Source: Vibrio ponticus (GTDB lineage Bacteria > Pseudomonadota > Gammaproteobacteria > Enterobacterales > Vibrionaceae). Taken from it: 64,000 bases of DNA. The notes beneath the pieces were generated by a model. That model searched no databases and was not told where the DNA came from. It worked only from the letters and a program-made list of their open reading frames with translations. The translations under genes were made by a program, and so were the position numbers. This document shows positions 17,909 to 27,525 of the stretch, piece after piece. The stretch covers positions 496,001 through 560,000 of the forward strand of contig NZ_AP019657.1 in the NCBI RefSeq assembly GCF_009938225.1, read 5' to 3'. Numbering within the stretch: position 1 is the first letter of the stretch; every line of letters begins with the position of its first letter.

Positions 17909-18634
17909 GTGTTAGACATCGTTTATCAGGATGAGTATTTTGTTGCGGTGAACAAACCAGCGGGAATGCTGGTGCATCGCAGTTGGCTGGATAAGCATGA
18001 AACCCAGTTTGTGATGCAAACCCTGCGTGATCAAATTGGTCAGCATGTATTCCCTCTACACCGTTTAGATAGACCAACCTCGGGTGTATTGATTTTTGCG
18101 TTATCGAGTGAAATTGCTGCGCAAGTGATGCCCATGTTTGCCAATCATGAGATGAAGAAAACCTATCATGCAATTGTACGTGGTTGGATAGAAGAGGCGG
18201 GAACGCTGGATTATCCATTAAAAGTCGAGTTGGATAAAATTGCCGATAAATTTGCCAGCCAAGAAAAAGAAGCTCAAGAAGCGGTAACGGATTATCGTCC
18301 GTTGGCTAAAGTAGAAATACCACACTCAACAGGGCGTTTTCCAACTACTCGCTACTGTATGATGGAGTTAAACCCTCATACCGGGCGTAAACATCAACTG
18401 CGTCGCCACATGGCTCATCTACGCCACCCTATGGTGGGTGACACCACCCATGGTGATGGCAAGCACAACAAGCTATTTCGTGATGTGTATGACTCACACC
18501 GTTTATTGTTACACGCAACAAGCTTAGAGTTTGTCCATCCATTTAGCGGTGAGACATTAGTAATTACCGCCGGTTTTGATAACACTTGGCATCGTCTGTT
18601 TGAGCAGTTTGAGTGGCAAGAGCCGCAGGTTTAG
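17909..18634 (+). CDS. truC: tRNA pseudouridine(65) synthase
   Basis: A 241-residue RluA-type pseudouridine synthase without an S4 domain, the expected TruC architecture. The catalytic aspartate lies in PLHRLDRPTSGVLIF (about residue 54), and a second core motif, ELNPHTGRKHQLRRHMAHLR, follows. It modifies U65 in a few tRNAs such as tRNA-Ile and tRNA-Asp in E. coli. The start is GTG at 17909, coupled to the yqcC-like stop. Confidence 0.93.
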   Translation: MLDIVYQDEYFVAVNKPAGMLVHRSWLDKHETQFVMQTLRDQIGQHVFPLHRLDRPTSGVLIFALSSEIAAQVMPMFANHEMKKTYHAIVRGWIEEAGTLDYPLKVELDKIADKFASQEKEAQEAVTDYRPLAKVEIPHSTGRFPTTRYCMMELNPHTGRKHQLRRHMAHLRHPMVGDTTHGDGKHNKLFRDVYDSHRLLLHATSLEFVHPFSGETLVITAGFDNTWHRLFEQFEWQEPQV

Positions 18635-18663
18635 CCCAGATTTATCACTACATTGAAACACGA

Positions 18664-18696
18664 GATAAAAACAAAGCCCTCAATTGAGGGCTTTGT
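18664..18696 (-). terminator. Terminator of the xseB-ispA-dxs operon, shared with convergent truC
   Basis: A perfect 26-base palindrome (ACAAAGCCCTCAA and its complement, 18671-18696). Read on the minus strand it is followed by a T-rich run (TTTTTATC). On the plus strand there is only GTCGTA, so it works best for dxs and may also hold back truC read-through. Confidence 0.85.
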
Positions 18697-18721
18697 CGTA
18701 GTGAGTGATTGCACAAGAATA

Positions 18722-20587
18722 TTATTTGCTTAAGTAGTCGCGAATTGACTGCTCAATGCCTTTTGCATCAAGACCGAGTTCTTGGTGCAATTCTTGTTGT
18801 GTGCCTTGAGCAATAAAGCGGTCAGGTAGACCGAGATTAAGCACAGGCTTAATGATCTTCTCTTGCATCATAAACTCAACGACACCCGCACCCGCACCGC
18901 CAGCAATGGCATTTTCTTCCAGCGTAACAAGCACATCATGATCTGCCGCAAGTTGTTTGATTAGCTCATGATCGAGTGGTTTAGCAAAGCGCATGTCAGC
19001 CACGGTAGCATTGAGCACTTCTGCTGCCTCTAGGGCATTTGGCATAAAGGTACCAAAGTTTAGAATGGCCACTTTTTCACCTTGACGCATCATACGACCT
19101 TTACCAATTTCAAGTGCGGTAAACTCTTGCTCAATCGGTGTACCCATGCCACTACCACGAGGGTAACGAACGGCGCTAGGTCCGGTATGGTTGTGGCCAG
19201 TGTAAAGCATTTGGCGACACTCATTCTCGTCACTTGGTGTCATGATCACCATGTTTGGAATGCAGCGCATAAAGCTAATATCAAACGCGCCTTGGTGAGT
19301 TTGACCATCGGCACCGACCAGACCTGCGCGGTCAATAGCAAACATCACGGGTAAGTCCATAATGGCAACATCATGGATTAATTGGTCGTAGCCGCGCTGC
19401 AAGAATGTTGAGTAGATTGCAACGATAGGGCTATTACCCGCAATCGCCATACCTGTTGCAAGCGTTACCGCATGTTGCTCTGCAATGGCAACGTCGAAGT
19501 ATTGTTCAGGGAACTCTTTCGAGAAACGAACCATACCTGAGCCTTCACGCATTGCTGGTGTTATCGCCATCAATTTAGGATCTTGGGCGGCCATATCACA
19601 AAGGAAGTCACCAAAGATCTTTGAGAAGGTCGGTTTGCTACTGCTCGTTTTTGGCAGACTCGAGTGGCTTGGGTCGAATTTAGGCACGGCATGGTAACCA
19701 ATCGGATCTTTCTCCGCTGGTTCATAGCCTTTACCTTTCTTAGTCATGATATGCAGGAACTGCGGACCTTTAAGTTCACGCATGTTCTTAAGAGTTTTGA
19801 CCAACTCAATCACATCATGACCATCAACTGGACCAATGTAATTAAAGCCAAGCTCTTCAAACAGAGTTCCAGGGATCACCATGCCTTTCAGATGCTCTTC
19901 AGTGCGGCGTACCAGTTCTTTAATCGGCGGAACGCCAGAGAGTACGCGTTTACCACCTTCTCGTATTGAGGTGTAGAAGTTGCCTGATAGCAGTTGAGCA
20001 AGATGGTTGTTTAGCGCGCCAACGTTTTCTGAAATCGACATTTCATTATCGTTGAGAATCACTAGCATATCTGGGTGAATGTCACCAGCATGGTTCATGG
20101 CTTCAAATGCCATGCCTGCGGTAATCGCGCCATCGCCAATCACACTGACCACTTTACGGTTTTGATTCTCTTTGTGAGCGCTAATCGCCATGCCTAGAGC
20201 GGCACTGATCGACGTGGATGAGTGACCGACCGATAGCGTGTCGTATTCACTCTCTTCGCGCCACGGAAATGGGTGTAATCCACCCTTTTGGCGGATAGTT
20301 GGCAACTGTTCGCGGCGACCGGTTAAAATTTTGTGTGGGTAAGCTTGATGACCTACGTCCCAAATGAGTTGATCAAACGGCGTGTTGTAGACGTAGTGAA
20401 GCGCTACGGTTAATTCAACCGTACCTAAGCCTGAAGCCAAGTGACCAGTCGATTGGCTTACTGAGTTTAAAAGGTAAGTACGTAACTCATCACACAGCTT
20501 TGGCAGCATATCTTTCGGTAGGCTACGCAGCTCAACTGGCGTATCTGCCAGTGCTAGTGTTGGGTACTTTAAAATATCAAGAGTCAT
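18722..20587 (-). CDS. dxs: 1-deoxy-D-xylulose-5-phosphate synthase
   Basis: A 621-residue thiamine-diphosphate enzyme that condenses pyruvate with glyceraldehyde-3-phosphate, the first step of the MEP isoprenoid pathway. Signatures: [18 protein letters not shown] near the N-terminus, the cofactor-binding [18 protein letters not shown] (about 150-170), [15 protein letters not shown] with the catalytic glutamate (about 370), and [19 protein letters not shown]. It lies 20 bases downstream of ispA in the operon xseB-ispA-dxs, as in E. coli. Confidence 0.97.
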   Translation of the reverse strand: MTLDILKYPTLALADTPVELRSLPKDMLPKLCDELRTYLLNSVSQSTGHLASGLGTVELTVALHYVYNTPFDQLIWDVGHQAYPHKILTGRREQLPTIRQKGGLHPFPWREESEYDTLSVGHSSTSISAALGMAISAHKENQNRKVVSVIGDGAITAGMAFEAMNHAGDIHPDMLVILNDNEMSISENVGALNNHLAQLLSGNFYTSIREGGKRVLSGVPPIKELVRRTEEHLKGMVIPGTLFEELGFNYIGPVDGHDVIELVKTLKNMRELKGPQFLHIMTKKGKGYEPAEKDPIGYHAVPKFDPSHSSLPKTSSSKPTFSKIFGDFLCDMAAQDPKLMAITPAMREGSGMVRFSKEFPEQYFDVAIAEQHAVTLATGMAIAGNSPIVAIYSTFLQRGYDQLIHDVAIMDLPVMFAIDRAGLVGADGQTHQGAFDISFMRCIPNMVIMTPSDENECRQMLYTGHNHTGPSAVRYPRGSGMGTPIEQEFTALEIGKGRMMRQGEKVAILNFGTFMPNALEAAEVLNATVADMRFAKPLDHELIKQLAADHDVLVTLEENAIAGGAGAGVVEFMMQEKIIKPVLNLGLPDRFIAQGTQQELHQELGLDAKGIEQSIRDYLSK

Positions 20588-20607
20588 AATTATGCGCGCT
20601 TGTTTTG

Positions 20608-21492
20608 TTAGTTTTTGCGCTCGACGACGTATCGGGCGAACTCTTCCAGTAATTCAGTATTGTATGGTATCGCATCCAGCGCTTGAAGCGCTTCGTGTAA
20701 CAGATTGTTAGCTTTCTCAATCGCACCCTCTAATCCTAGCAGAGCTGGGTAGGTGCTTTTGTTTAGCTCTTGGTCTGAGCCTTGCGGTTTACCTAACGTT
20801 TCGGTATCGCTAATGATATCAAGAATGTCGTCTTGCACTTGAAACGCCAAACCAATCGCATCGGCGTATTTGTCGAGTAATGGCATTACAGCGATACCTT
20901 TATCGCCAGCTGCCAGTGCGCCAAGTCGAATCGCACACTTCATCAATGCACCGGTTTTATTGCGGTGAATTTCTTCAAGTTCCTGCAAATCCACACTGCG
21001 ATTTTCGGCTTGAAGGTCGAGAGCTTGCCCCATACACATGCCCGCAGCCCCAGAGGCTTCTGCCAATGACTTGACCATTTTTATACGCGTTGCTTCGGCA
21101 TTTGGATTCAACTGACCATCGGCAAGAATAGTAAACGCAAGTGTTTGTAGCGCATCACCGGTAAGAATGGCGGTTGCTTCATCAAACTTGATATGGCAAG
21201 TCGGTTGACCACGACGCAGCTCGTCGTCGTCCATTGCAGGTAAGTCATCATGAATCAAAGAATAGGCATGGATACATTCTACCGCTGAAGCAGGAGTATC
21301 AAGATCTTCGACTTTGCAGCCAAGCATTTGTCCAGTGATATACACCAAGAATGGACGCGCGCGTTTGCCTCCGAGCAGCAAGCCATAACGCATGGCATCG
21401 ATGAGCGGCTGATTTTGATGAGGAAGCTGGCTAAGCCACCATTCCAATTGTTGGTTGTTTCGTTGCTGGAACGAGATTAATGCCTCAAGCAT
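20608..21492 (-). CDS. ispA: Farnesyl diphosphate synthase (geranyltranstransferase)
   Basis: A prenyltransferase with both aspartate-rich motifs: [15 protein letters not shown] and [12 protein letters not shown]. It makes farnesyl diphosphate for ubiquinone, undecaprenyl phosphate and haem O. I chose the ATG at 21492 (294 residues), which begins [15 protein letters not shown] like other Vibrio IspA; a TTG six codons further upstream is possible but less likely. AGAAG lies eight bases before the ATG. It is 23 bases from xseB. Confidence 0.95.
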   Translation of the reverse strand: MLEALISFQQRNNQQLEWWLSQLPHQNQPLIDAMRYGLLLGGKRARPFLVYITGQMLGCKVEDLDTPASAVECIHAYSLIHDDLPAMDDDELRRGQPTCHIKFDEATAILTGDALQTLAFTILADGQLNPNAEATRIKMVKSLAEASGAAGMCMGQALDLQAENRSVDLQELEEIHRNKTGALMKCAIRLGALAAGDKGIAVMPLLDKYADAIGLAFQVQDDILDIISDTETLGKPQGSDQELNKSTYPALLGLEGAIEKANNLLHEALQALDAIPYNTELLEEFARYVVERKN

Positions 21493-21515
21493 AGAGCGAT
21501 CTTCTAACAATATTA

Positions 21516-21758
21516 TTATTCAGGCTGCTGAGTGAATTCAGACAGTGGAGCATTATCATCATTTTGCAACAAAATGCTAACACGTTGCTCGGCGTCATTG
21601 AGCTTAGTTTGGCCTGCGCGAGCTAAAGAGATGCCACGTTCGAACTTTTTTAGTGCCTCATCTAATGCTAGGTCACCATTTTCGAGATCTTCAACAATTG
21701 AATCCAACTCTTCGATGGTTGCTTCAAAGGTCATATTTTCTGGTTTCTTGCTCGCCAT
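21516..21758 (-). CDS. xseB: Exodeoxyribonuclease VII small subunit
   Basis: An 80-residue helical protein matching the family length, with TFEATIEELDSIVEDLENGD and ALKKFERGISLARAGQ. It joins XseA (elsewhere) to degrade single-stranded DNA. The ATG at 21758 fits the family N-terminus (MASKKPENM), yet a GTG nine codons upstream at 21785 has the better ribosome site (AAGG eight bases before), so the true start could be there. First gene of the xseB-ispA-dxs operon. Confidence 0.93.
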   Translation of the reverse strand: MASKKPENMTFEATIEELDSIVEDLENGDLALDEALKKFERGISLARAGQTKLNDAEQRVSILLQNDDNAPLSEFTQQPE

Positions 21759-21973
21759 AATTTTACTAGTTTTGGAAAGATGCACGAAAGTTACCTTAGC
21801 ACTGAATGATGGTCAAATTTAACCGAGTAAAATTGTCAGAAAAATCGAGTTTGTTCGGTGTAATTACGCTTTTATTCTGCCTTACGCATCAGCTTTTGCT
21901 GACACAACCATGGAATATTGCCTAATTGGGTATGGTTTTAGGGAGTTTGTGAGAGTGATACCAATAAAAAAGC

Positions 21974-21999
21974 TAAAGATTCATTAAGCCTGCCGATAT
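21974..21999 (+). promoter_or_regulatory. Sigma-28 (FliA) promoter of pomAB
   Basis: TAAA (21974-21977, within CTAAAG) and GCCGATAT (21992-21999) are separated by 14 bases. This is nearly the flagellar sigma-28 consensus and has the same spacing as the promoter of the first flagellin at 49319-49344. It places motor synthesis in the late flagellar class. Confidence 0.8.
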
Positions 22000-22041
22000 A
22001 ATTCCAAAGATAGAGTAATAAGTTAGCATGAGGAGTGCTGT

Positions 22042-22806
22042 GTGGATTTAGCTACCCTTTTGGGCCTAATTGGCGGCTTCGCTTTCGTTATCATGGCAAT
22101 GGTCCTAGGCGGAAGTATTGGGATGTACGTAGACGTTACATCCATTTTGATCGTTGTTGGTGGCTCAACTTTTGTAGTATTGATGAAATTCACCATGGGA
22201 CAGTTTTTTGGTGCGGCTAAAATTGCCGGCAAAGCTTTTATGTTCAAAGCGGATGAACCAGAAGACCTGATTGCTAAGATTGTCGAAATGGCAGACGCTG
22301 CTCGTAAAGGTGGTTTCCTTGCTTTAGAAGAGATGGAAATTTCCAACAGCTTTATGCAAAAAGGTATCGACCTGTTAGTGGATGGTCATGATGCTGACGT
22401 GGTGCGCTCAGCACTGCAAAAAGATATCGCCTTAACCGATGAGCGCCACGAGAAAGGTGCTGGTGCGTTCAAGGCATACGGTGACGTAGCTCCCGCGATG
22501 GGGATGATCGGTACTCTGGTGGGTCTGGTTGCTATGCTATCGAACATGGATGACCCTAAAGCGATTGGTCCTGCGATGGCGGTAGCGCTTCTGACGACTT
22601 TGTACGGCGCGGTGTTATCTAACATGGTGTTTTTTCCGATCGCAGATAAGTTGTCGCTGCGTCGTGAGCAAGAGAAGCTAAACCGCCGTCTAATTATGGA
22701 TGGGGTATTAGCGATTCAAGATGGTCAAAACCCCCGTGTAATCGACAGTTACTTGAAGAACTACCTCAACGAGGGTAAACGTTCACTCGACATCGACAAC
22801 AGTTAA
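22042..22806 (+). CDS. pomA: Sodium-driven flagellar motor protein PomA
   Basis: A 254-residue stator subunit of the MotA/ExbB type with four membrane segments (about 6-25, 32-50, 150-170 and 180-203). The large cytoplasmic loop carries charged residues that meet FliG (ADAARKGGFLALEEME, and the ERHEKGAGAFKAYGDVAPAMGMIG segment before helix 3). The length and sequence are those of the sodium-type PomA of Vibrio polar flagella. Start is GTG at 22042 with GAGGAG upstream. Co-transcribed with pomB. Confidence 0.96.
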   Translation: MDLATLLGLIGGFAFVIMAMVLGGSIGMYVDVTSILIVVGGSTFVVLMKFTMGQFFGAAKIAGKAFMFKADEPEDLIAKIVEMADAARKGGFLALEEMEISNSFMQKGIDLLVDGHDADVVRSALQKDIALTDERHEKGAGAFKAYGDVAPAMGMIGTLVGLVAMLSNMDDPKAIGPAMAVALLTTLYGAVLSNMVFFPIADKLSLRREQEKLNRRLIMDGVLAIQDGQNPRVIDSYLKNYLNEGKRSLDIDNS

Positions 22807-22815
22807 GGTTGAGTT

Positions 22816-23763
22816 ATGGATGAAGATAACGATTGCAAATGTCCGCCACCCGGTGCCCCCTTGTGGATGACAACCTTCTCTGACTTGATGTCGCTGTTGA
22901 TGTGTTTTTTCGTACTGCTCCTTTCGTTTTCGGAAATGGATGTACTGAAATTTAAACAGATCGCGGGTTCAATGAAGTTTGCCTTCGGGGTACAAAACCA
23001 GCTCGAAGTGAAAGACATCCCTAAGGGTACCAGTATTATTGCGCAAGAGTTTCGCCCTGGTCGCCCAGAGCCAACACCGATTGACGTGATTATGCAGCAG
23101 ACGATTGATATTACTCAGCAGACGCTCGACTTTCATGAAGGTGAGTCTGATCGTGCGGGTGGTACTCAGCGTGACCAAGGTAAGTTAACCGGTGGTCAGT
23201 CACCAGAAACTTCGACGCAAAAGAATCAAAACTCAGATTCAGACCAAGAAAGGCAGCAGCAAGCCCAATCCACAGAAGAGATGGAAACGTTAACTGAGAG
23301 CATTAAGAAGGCGCTCGAGCGTGAAATCGACCAAGGTGCGATTGAAGTGGAAAACCTCGGACAACAGATCGTGATTCGAATTCGCGAGCAGGGTGCTTTC
23401 CCTGCCGGATCGGCTTTCTTACAGCCTAAGTTCCGCCCATTGGTGCGCCAAGTGGCAGAGTTGGTCAAAGATGTGCCAGGTATTGTTCGCGTTTCAGGTC
23501 ATACTGATAATCAGCGGTTAGATTCGGAGCTTTACCGTTCAAACTGGGATCTCTCTGCTCAACGGGCTGTTTCTGTTGCTCAAGAGATGGAAAAAGTGCG
23601 TGGATTCTCGCATCAGCGTCTGCGTGTACGGGGTATGGCAGATACTGAGCCGCTGGGACCTAACGATACTGAGCTACAGCGTTCACGAAACCGACGAGTT
23701 GAAATTAGCATTATGCAGGGTGAGCCACTTTATAGTGAAACGGTCCCTGTAACGCAGAACTAG
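22816..23763 (+). CDS. pomB: Sodium-driven flagellar motor protein PomB
   Basis: A 315-residue stator subunit. A single membrane helix (about 19-40) carries the ion-binding aspartate, Asp23 in TTFSDLMSLLMCFFV, equivalent to Asp24 of V. alginolyticus PomB. A long charged linker rich in Gln and Glu (about 110-165) leads to the OmpA-like peptidoglycan-binding domain (about 180-305) with VSGHTDNQRL and SRNRRVEISI. With PomA it forms the ion channel that drives the polar flagellum. It ends at a clear terminator. Confidence 0.96.
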   Translation: MDEDNDCKCPPPGAPLWMTTFSDLMSLLMCFFVLLLSFSEMDVLKFKQIAGSMKFAFGVQNQLEVKDIPKGTSIIAQEFRPGRPEPTPIDVIMQQTIDITQQTLDFHEGESDRAGGTQRDQGKLTGGQSPETSTQKNQNSDSDQERQQQAQSTEEMETLTESIKKALEREIDQGAIEVENLGQQIVIRIREQGAFPAGSAFLQPKFRPLVRQVAELVKDVPGIVRVSGHTDNQRLDSELYRSNWDLSAQRAVSVAQEMEKVRGFSHQRLRVRGMADTEPLGPNDTELQRSRNRRVEISIMQGEPLYSETVPVTQN

Positions 23764-23785
23764 TGCCGAATTCAAGCTAAACTAT

Positions 23786-23812
23786 AAGACGAGCATCACG
23801 CTCGTCTTTTTT
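23786..23812 (+). terminator. Intrinsic terminator of pomAB
   Basis: AAGACGAGC (23786-23794) and GCTCGTCTT (23800-23808) form a nine-pair stem on a five-base loop, followed by TTTT. Confidence 0.88.
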
Positions 23813-23926
23813 ATGCTCTTTTCATCATGTATAATCTTGCGCCCTTAAGGTCCTGTGTGCCATGTTTACCAAATTGAACCGCACATAAGTGATGATTGCG
23901 AAAACTGTTAACCAGTGAAGTGAAGT

Positions 23927-25375
23927 ATGAAATTTATTGTAAAGCCCCATCCAGAAATTTTTGTAAAAAGTGAGTCGGTGCGTAAGCGCTTCACAAAGAT
24001 TCTTGAGTGTAACATTCGCAACATTATCAAGCTTCGTACCGAGTCTGTAGCGGTGTTTAACCGTCGCGACCATATCGAAGTGACGTCAGAGAGCGACCAA
24101 TACCATGCTGAGGTGTTAGAAATCCTAACGCATACGCCAGGTATCCATCACGTATTGGAAGTGAAGCAGTCTGACTTTACCGATATGCACAACATCTACG
24201 AGCAAGTGCTTGAATTAAGTGGTTCACTTATCGAGAACAAAACGTTCGTAGTACGTGCTAAGCGTCGTGGTAAGCATGAGTTTAACTCACTTGAACTTGA
24301 GCGTTATGTTGGTGGCGGTCTAAACCAAGCGGTAGAAACCGCAAGCGTGAAGCTGCGTAACCCACAAGTGACAATCAACATTGAAGTGTCTGGCGATAAG
24401 CTAAACCAAGTTCTTGCTCGTCACAAAGGTCTTGGTGGTTTCCCTCTAGGAACACAAGAAGATGTGTTGAGCCTGATCTCTGGTGGTTTCGACTCAGGTG
24501 TTTCAAGCTATCTACACATCAAGCGTGGCTCAAAAGTACATTACTGTTTCTTTAACCTAGGTGGTCCTGCGCACGAGATCGGCGTTAAGCAAGTTTCTCA
24601 CTACCTATGGAATAAGTACGGCTCATCAGCAAAAGTACGCTTTATCTCAGTAGACTTTGAACCTGTTGTAGCAGAGATCCTAGAGAAAGTGGATGACGGT
24701 CAAATGGGCGTTATCCTAAAACGTATGTTTATGCGTGCTGCGGGCATGATTGCTGAGAAATTTGGCATTCAGGCGCTTGTGACTGGTGAAGCTCTAGGTC
24801 AGGTATCAAGCCAGACGCTAACGAACCTGCGCCACATTGATGGCGTAACGGATACATTGATTCTGCGCCCACTGATCAACTGGGATAAAGAAGATATCAT
24901 CAACGTTGCTCGCGATATCGGTACTGAAGATTTTGCTAAGACCATGCCTGAATACTGTGGTGTGATCTCGAAGAAACCAACAGTGAAAGCGGTGAAAGGT
25001 CGCCTAGAAGCCGAAGAAGAGAAATTCGACTTCTCTATTCTAGAAAAAGTGGTTTACGAAGCGCGCCAAATGGACATTCGTGATATCGCGAAAGAGACAG
25101 AACAAGCGGCACCTGAAGTTGAGCAAGTTCAAGCGGTAGAAGAGCACGCAATCGTGCTGGATATCCGTAGCCCAGACGAAGAAGATGAAAGCCCATTAGA
25201 AATCGACGGTGTTGAAGTTAAGCACCTACCTTTCTACAAGCTATCGACTCAGTTTGGTGATCTTGACCAGAGCAAGACCTACCTATTGTACTGTGAGCGT
25301 GGCGTAATGAGCCGCTTGCAAGCGCTTTACTTGCAAGAGCAAGGCTTCGCAAACGTGAAGGTTTACCGCCCATAA
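23927..25375 (+). CDS. thiI: tRNA 4-thiouridine synthase / thiamine biosynthesis sulfurtransferase
   Basis: A 482-residue protein with the three-part enterobacterial-type architecture: N-terminal ferredoxin-like and THUMP domains (about 1-165), a PP-loop adenylation domain with [11 protein letters not shown] (about 185), and a C-terminal rhodanese domain (about 400-482) with the sulfur-carrying cysteine in [13 protein letters not shown]. It makes s4U8 in tRNA and supplies sulfur for the thiazole of thiamine. ATG start, own terminator, apparently monocistronic. Confidence 0.96.
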   Translation: MKFIVKPHPEIFVKSESVRKRFTKILECNIRNIIKLRTESVAVFNRRDHIEVTSESDQYHAEVLEILTHTPGIHHVLEVKQSDFTDMHNIYEQVLELSGSLIENKTFVVRAKRRGKHEFNSLELERYVGGGLNQAVETASVKLRNPQVTINIEVSGDKLNQVLARHKGLGGFPLGTQEDVLSLISGGFDSGVSSYLHIKRGSKVHYCFFNLGGPAHEIGVKQVSHYLWNKYGSSAKVRFISVDFEPVVAEILEKVDDGQMGVILKRMFMRAAGMIAEKFGIQALVTGEALGQVSSQTLTNLRHIDGVTDTLILRPLINWDKEDIINVARDIGTEDFAKTMPEYCGVISKKPTVKAVKGRLEAEEEKFDFSILEKVVYEARQMDIRDIAKETEQAAPEVEQVQAVEEHAIVLDIRSPDEEDESPLEIDGVEVKHLPFYKLSTQFGDLDQSKTYLLYCERGVMSRLQALYLQEQGFANVKVYRP

Positions 25376-25423
25376 TGGTGGTGCAGCGCTAATTAATCAG
25401 CGTTGTTAAAAGAATCAATTAAG

Positions 25424-25457
25424 CGCAAATCGTTCATTCGGTTTGCGTTTTTTTTTG
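25424..25457 (+). terminator. Intrinsic terminator of thiI
   Basis: CGCAAATCG and CGGTTTGCG form a nine-pair stem (one T-G pair) with a six-base loop, followed by an uninterrupted run of about nine T. Confidence 0.9.
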
Positions 25458-25515
25458 TCTCGTTTTTGTGATTCTTGAAGGCTTGTAGGGTGTGGTCAGT
25501 AATCTGGTTTTGGGT

Positions 25516-25652
25516 AGCTAGAGAGATTCCCTGTCACGCTCGTGCCTCGCTGCATGGAATGACAAAATGTAGGGGGAAGCGAGATTAGAGAACTGAGTAC
25601 TATTTTTTGCCATTCTTGATAGCCCACAGGGCGTAGTCAGGAATCTCGCTTT
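25516..25652. repeat. Partial copies of the dispersed palindromic element
   Basis: Bases 25516-25563 resemble the right half of the element at 29176-29274 (GAGATTCCC to GGAATGAC), and 25604-25652 resemble a diverged left half (GCCATTC to GGAATCTCGC). They fill the space between the thiI terminator and the gcvB terminator; no gene is seen. Confidence 0.55.
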
Positions 25653-25690
25653 CGATGTTTGAACTGAGGGTAGGAGTAAACTCCGGGCAT

Positions 25691-25898
25691 AAAAAAACAC
25701 CGCCTATTAGGCGGTGCTAAAAAATTTGACAGACAGGTCAAAATAAATACAGGAAGTATACGTTTTGTTTCTTGGGATAAATGAAACAAAACCATGGTAG
25801 AAATCTACCGAACTCGAAATACGAGTTTGCAAACACAACATCGCAACAACAAAGCCAATTGATTTAAAATAAACCAAGCCGTTCAGGCTCGCGTTGCG
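25691..25898 (-). ncRNA. gcvB: GcvB small regulatory RNA
   Basis: The roughly 208-nt minus-strand segment divergent from gcvA has the hallmarks of GcvB. A GU-rich seed region R1 (TTGTTGTTGCGATGTTGTG, ending TTTGCAAA) is followed by a hairpin GGTAGATTTCTACC, the ACTTCCTGTA element, CCTGTCTGTC, and the terminator hairpin CACCGCC-TAATA-GGCGGTG followed by seven T. These match E. coli GcvB in order and content. The 5' end is inferred from the promoter and may be off by a few bases. GcvB pairs through Hfq with many mRNAs for amino-acid and peptide transport; GcvA activates it in E. coli. Confidence 0.92.
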
Positions 25899-25904
25899 AG
25901 ACGA

Positions 25905-25933
25905 AATATAGAATTTCTCTGGTCGTCAGGCAA
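25905..25933 (-). promoter_or_regulatory. Sigma-70 promoter of gcvB
   Basis: On the minus strand TTGCCT (25933-25928) and TATATT (25910-25905) are separated by exactly 17 bases, giving a start near 25898. The remaining bases to 25991 are the gcvA leader and should contain GcvA binding sites, which I could not define. Confidence 0.75.
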
Positions 25934-25991
25934 TGGACATTTTATAATGTTTCAGATAAAAAAAACTAATCCAATACATTGAGGGCTTCCT

Positions 25992-26906
25992 ATGTCCAGA
26001 AGACTACCGCCTTTAAACTCATTGAAGGTATTTGAAGCAGCGGCTCGCCACCTAAGTTTTACGCGAGCAGCAGAAGAGTTATTTGTGACACAAGCCGCAG
26101 TTAGCCATCAAATCAAGGCTTTAGAAGAGTTTCTTGGTTTGAAACTGTTTCGCCGCCGCAACCGTTCACTCTTGCTAACCGAAGAGGGGCAAAGTTACTT
26201 TCTCGACATCAAAGATATTTTCACGTCACTAGCAGAAGCCACTGACAAAGTATTAGAACGCAGTGAAAAAGGTGCGCTTACGATTAGTTTATCACCAAGT
26301 TTCGCGATTCAATGGTTGGTTCCTCGCTTAGCGGACTTTAATCAGCAAGAGCCAGATATCGACGTTAGAATAAAAGCGGTCGATATTGAAGAAGGTTCGT
26401 TAACCGATGATGTTGATGTGGCGATTTACTATGGTCGAGGCAATTGGCCGGGCTTACGTGCCGATAAACTTTATCAAGAATTTCTAATCCCACTTTGTTC
26501 ACCGTCACTGCTACTCGGTCCTAAACCGCTCGCTGAATTAGCGGACTTAAAAAATCACACCTTATTGCACGATACATCGCGTAAAGATTGGAAACAATTT
26601 GCTAAGTCGCATGGCATTGAAGGTGTTAACGTTAATCATGGTCCAATCTTTAGCCACTCGACAATGGTGTTGCAAGCGGCTGCTCACGGGCAAGGTGTTG
26701 CTCTAGGTAACAACGTGTTAGCGCAGCCAGAGTTGGATGCTGGGCGTTTGATAGCCCCTTTTGACGAAGTGTTGGTTTCAAAAAATGCTTTCTACGTTGT
26801 TTGTCATGAAAAGCAAGCTGACATGGGGCGTATCGCCACTTTCCGTGATTGGATGCTAGCCAAAGCACAGAGTGAGCAAGAGGAACTACTAGAAGATGAC
26901 GAGTAA
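25992..26906 (+). CDS. gcvA: Glycine cleavage system transcriptional activator (LysR family)
   Basis: A 304-residue LysR-type regulator. The winged helix-turn-helix (residues 1-62) reads LKVFEAAARHLSFTRAAEELFVTQAAVSHQIKALE as overlapping segments typical of GcvA; the effector domain follows (about 90-295). GcvA controls the glycine cleavage genes and the sRNA gcvB. Identity is strengthened by the divergent gcvB. The C-terminus is acidic (EEL-LEDDE). Its last 11 bases overlap the start of the next gene. Confidence 0.93.
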   Translation: MSRRLPPLNSLKVFEAAARHLSFTRAAEELFVTQAAVSHQIKALEEFLGLKLFRRRNRSLLLTEEGQSYFLDIKDIFTSLAEATDKVLERSEKGALTISLSPSFAIQWLVPRLADFNQQEPDIDVRIKAVDIEEGSLTDDVDVAIYYGRGNWPGLRADKLYQEFLIPLCSPSLLLGPKPLAELADLKNHTLLHDTSRKDWKQFAKSHGIEGVNVNHGPIFSHSTMVLQAAAHGQGVALGNNVLAQPELDAGRLIAPFDEVLVSKNAFYVVCHEKQADMGRIATFRDWMLAKAQSEQEELLEDDE

Positions 26907-27525
26907 TCGAATCGTTGATGGCGAACAAGGTTCGCCATTATTTGTTTTTGCCCATGGTGCAGGCGCTGGTATGGACCATGCATTTATGCAGCAAGTCGCG
27001 AATGGGCTCGCGGCAAAGGGTATTCAAGTTATCCGCTTTAATTTTCCTTATATGGTCAAGCGCGCTGAAGACGGCAAGAAGCGTCCACCCGATCGAGCGC
27101 CTAAATTGCTTGAAGCATTTGAGCAAGTGATTGCTGACTATGCGGATAAACCGATTGTCATTGGCGGTAAATCGATGGGCGGTCGTATGGCAAGCCTGCT
27201 TGGCGATAACGCTCAGGTTGCGGGTATTGCTTGTTTAGGTTACCCGTTTCATCCACCGGGTAAACCTGAGAAATACAAAGGTGAGCATTTAGCGAGTTTG
27301 GCTAAGCCATGCGTGATTTTGCAGGGCGAGCGAGATACCTTTGGTAAGCGTGAAGAGTTTACCGATTTTGCTTTGGCAGACAGTGTACAGGTAGAGTTTA
27401 TTGCGGATGGTGACCATAGCTTTAAACCGCGTAAAAGCTCAGGCTATACGGAAGCAGGTAACCTTGCTCATGCAGTAGAAGTATTGAGTCAGTTTATTTT
27501 TGCTTGTTATAAGGGAGATCATTAA
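26896..27525 (+). CDS. Alpha/beta-hydrolase of the KANL3/Tex30 type
   Basis: A 209-residue cytoplasmic alpha/beta-hydrolase. The oxyanion-type FAHGAGAGMDHAFM segment comes first, the nucleophile serine lies in GGKSMGGRMAS (about residue 89), the acid is probably the aspartate in LQGERDTFG, and the histidine is in DGDHSFKPRKSSG. The substrate is unknown. ATG overlaps the end of gcvA by 11 bases, and the next gene starts on its stop codon (TAATG), so gcvA through rlmM looks like one transcription unit. Confidence 0.85.
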   Translation: MTSNRIVDGEQGSPLFVFAHGAGAGMDHAFMQQVANGLAAKGIQVIRFNFPYMVKRAEDGKKRPPDRAPKLLEAFEQVIADYADKPIVIGGKSMGGRMASLLGDNAQVAGIACLGYPFHPPGKPEKYKGEHLASLAKPCVILQGERDTFGKREEFTDFALADSVQVEFIADGDHSFKPRKSSGYTEAGNLAHAVEVLSQFIFACYKGDH

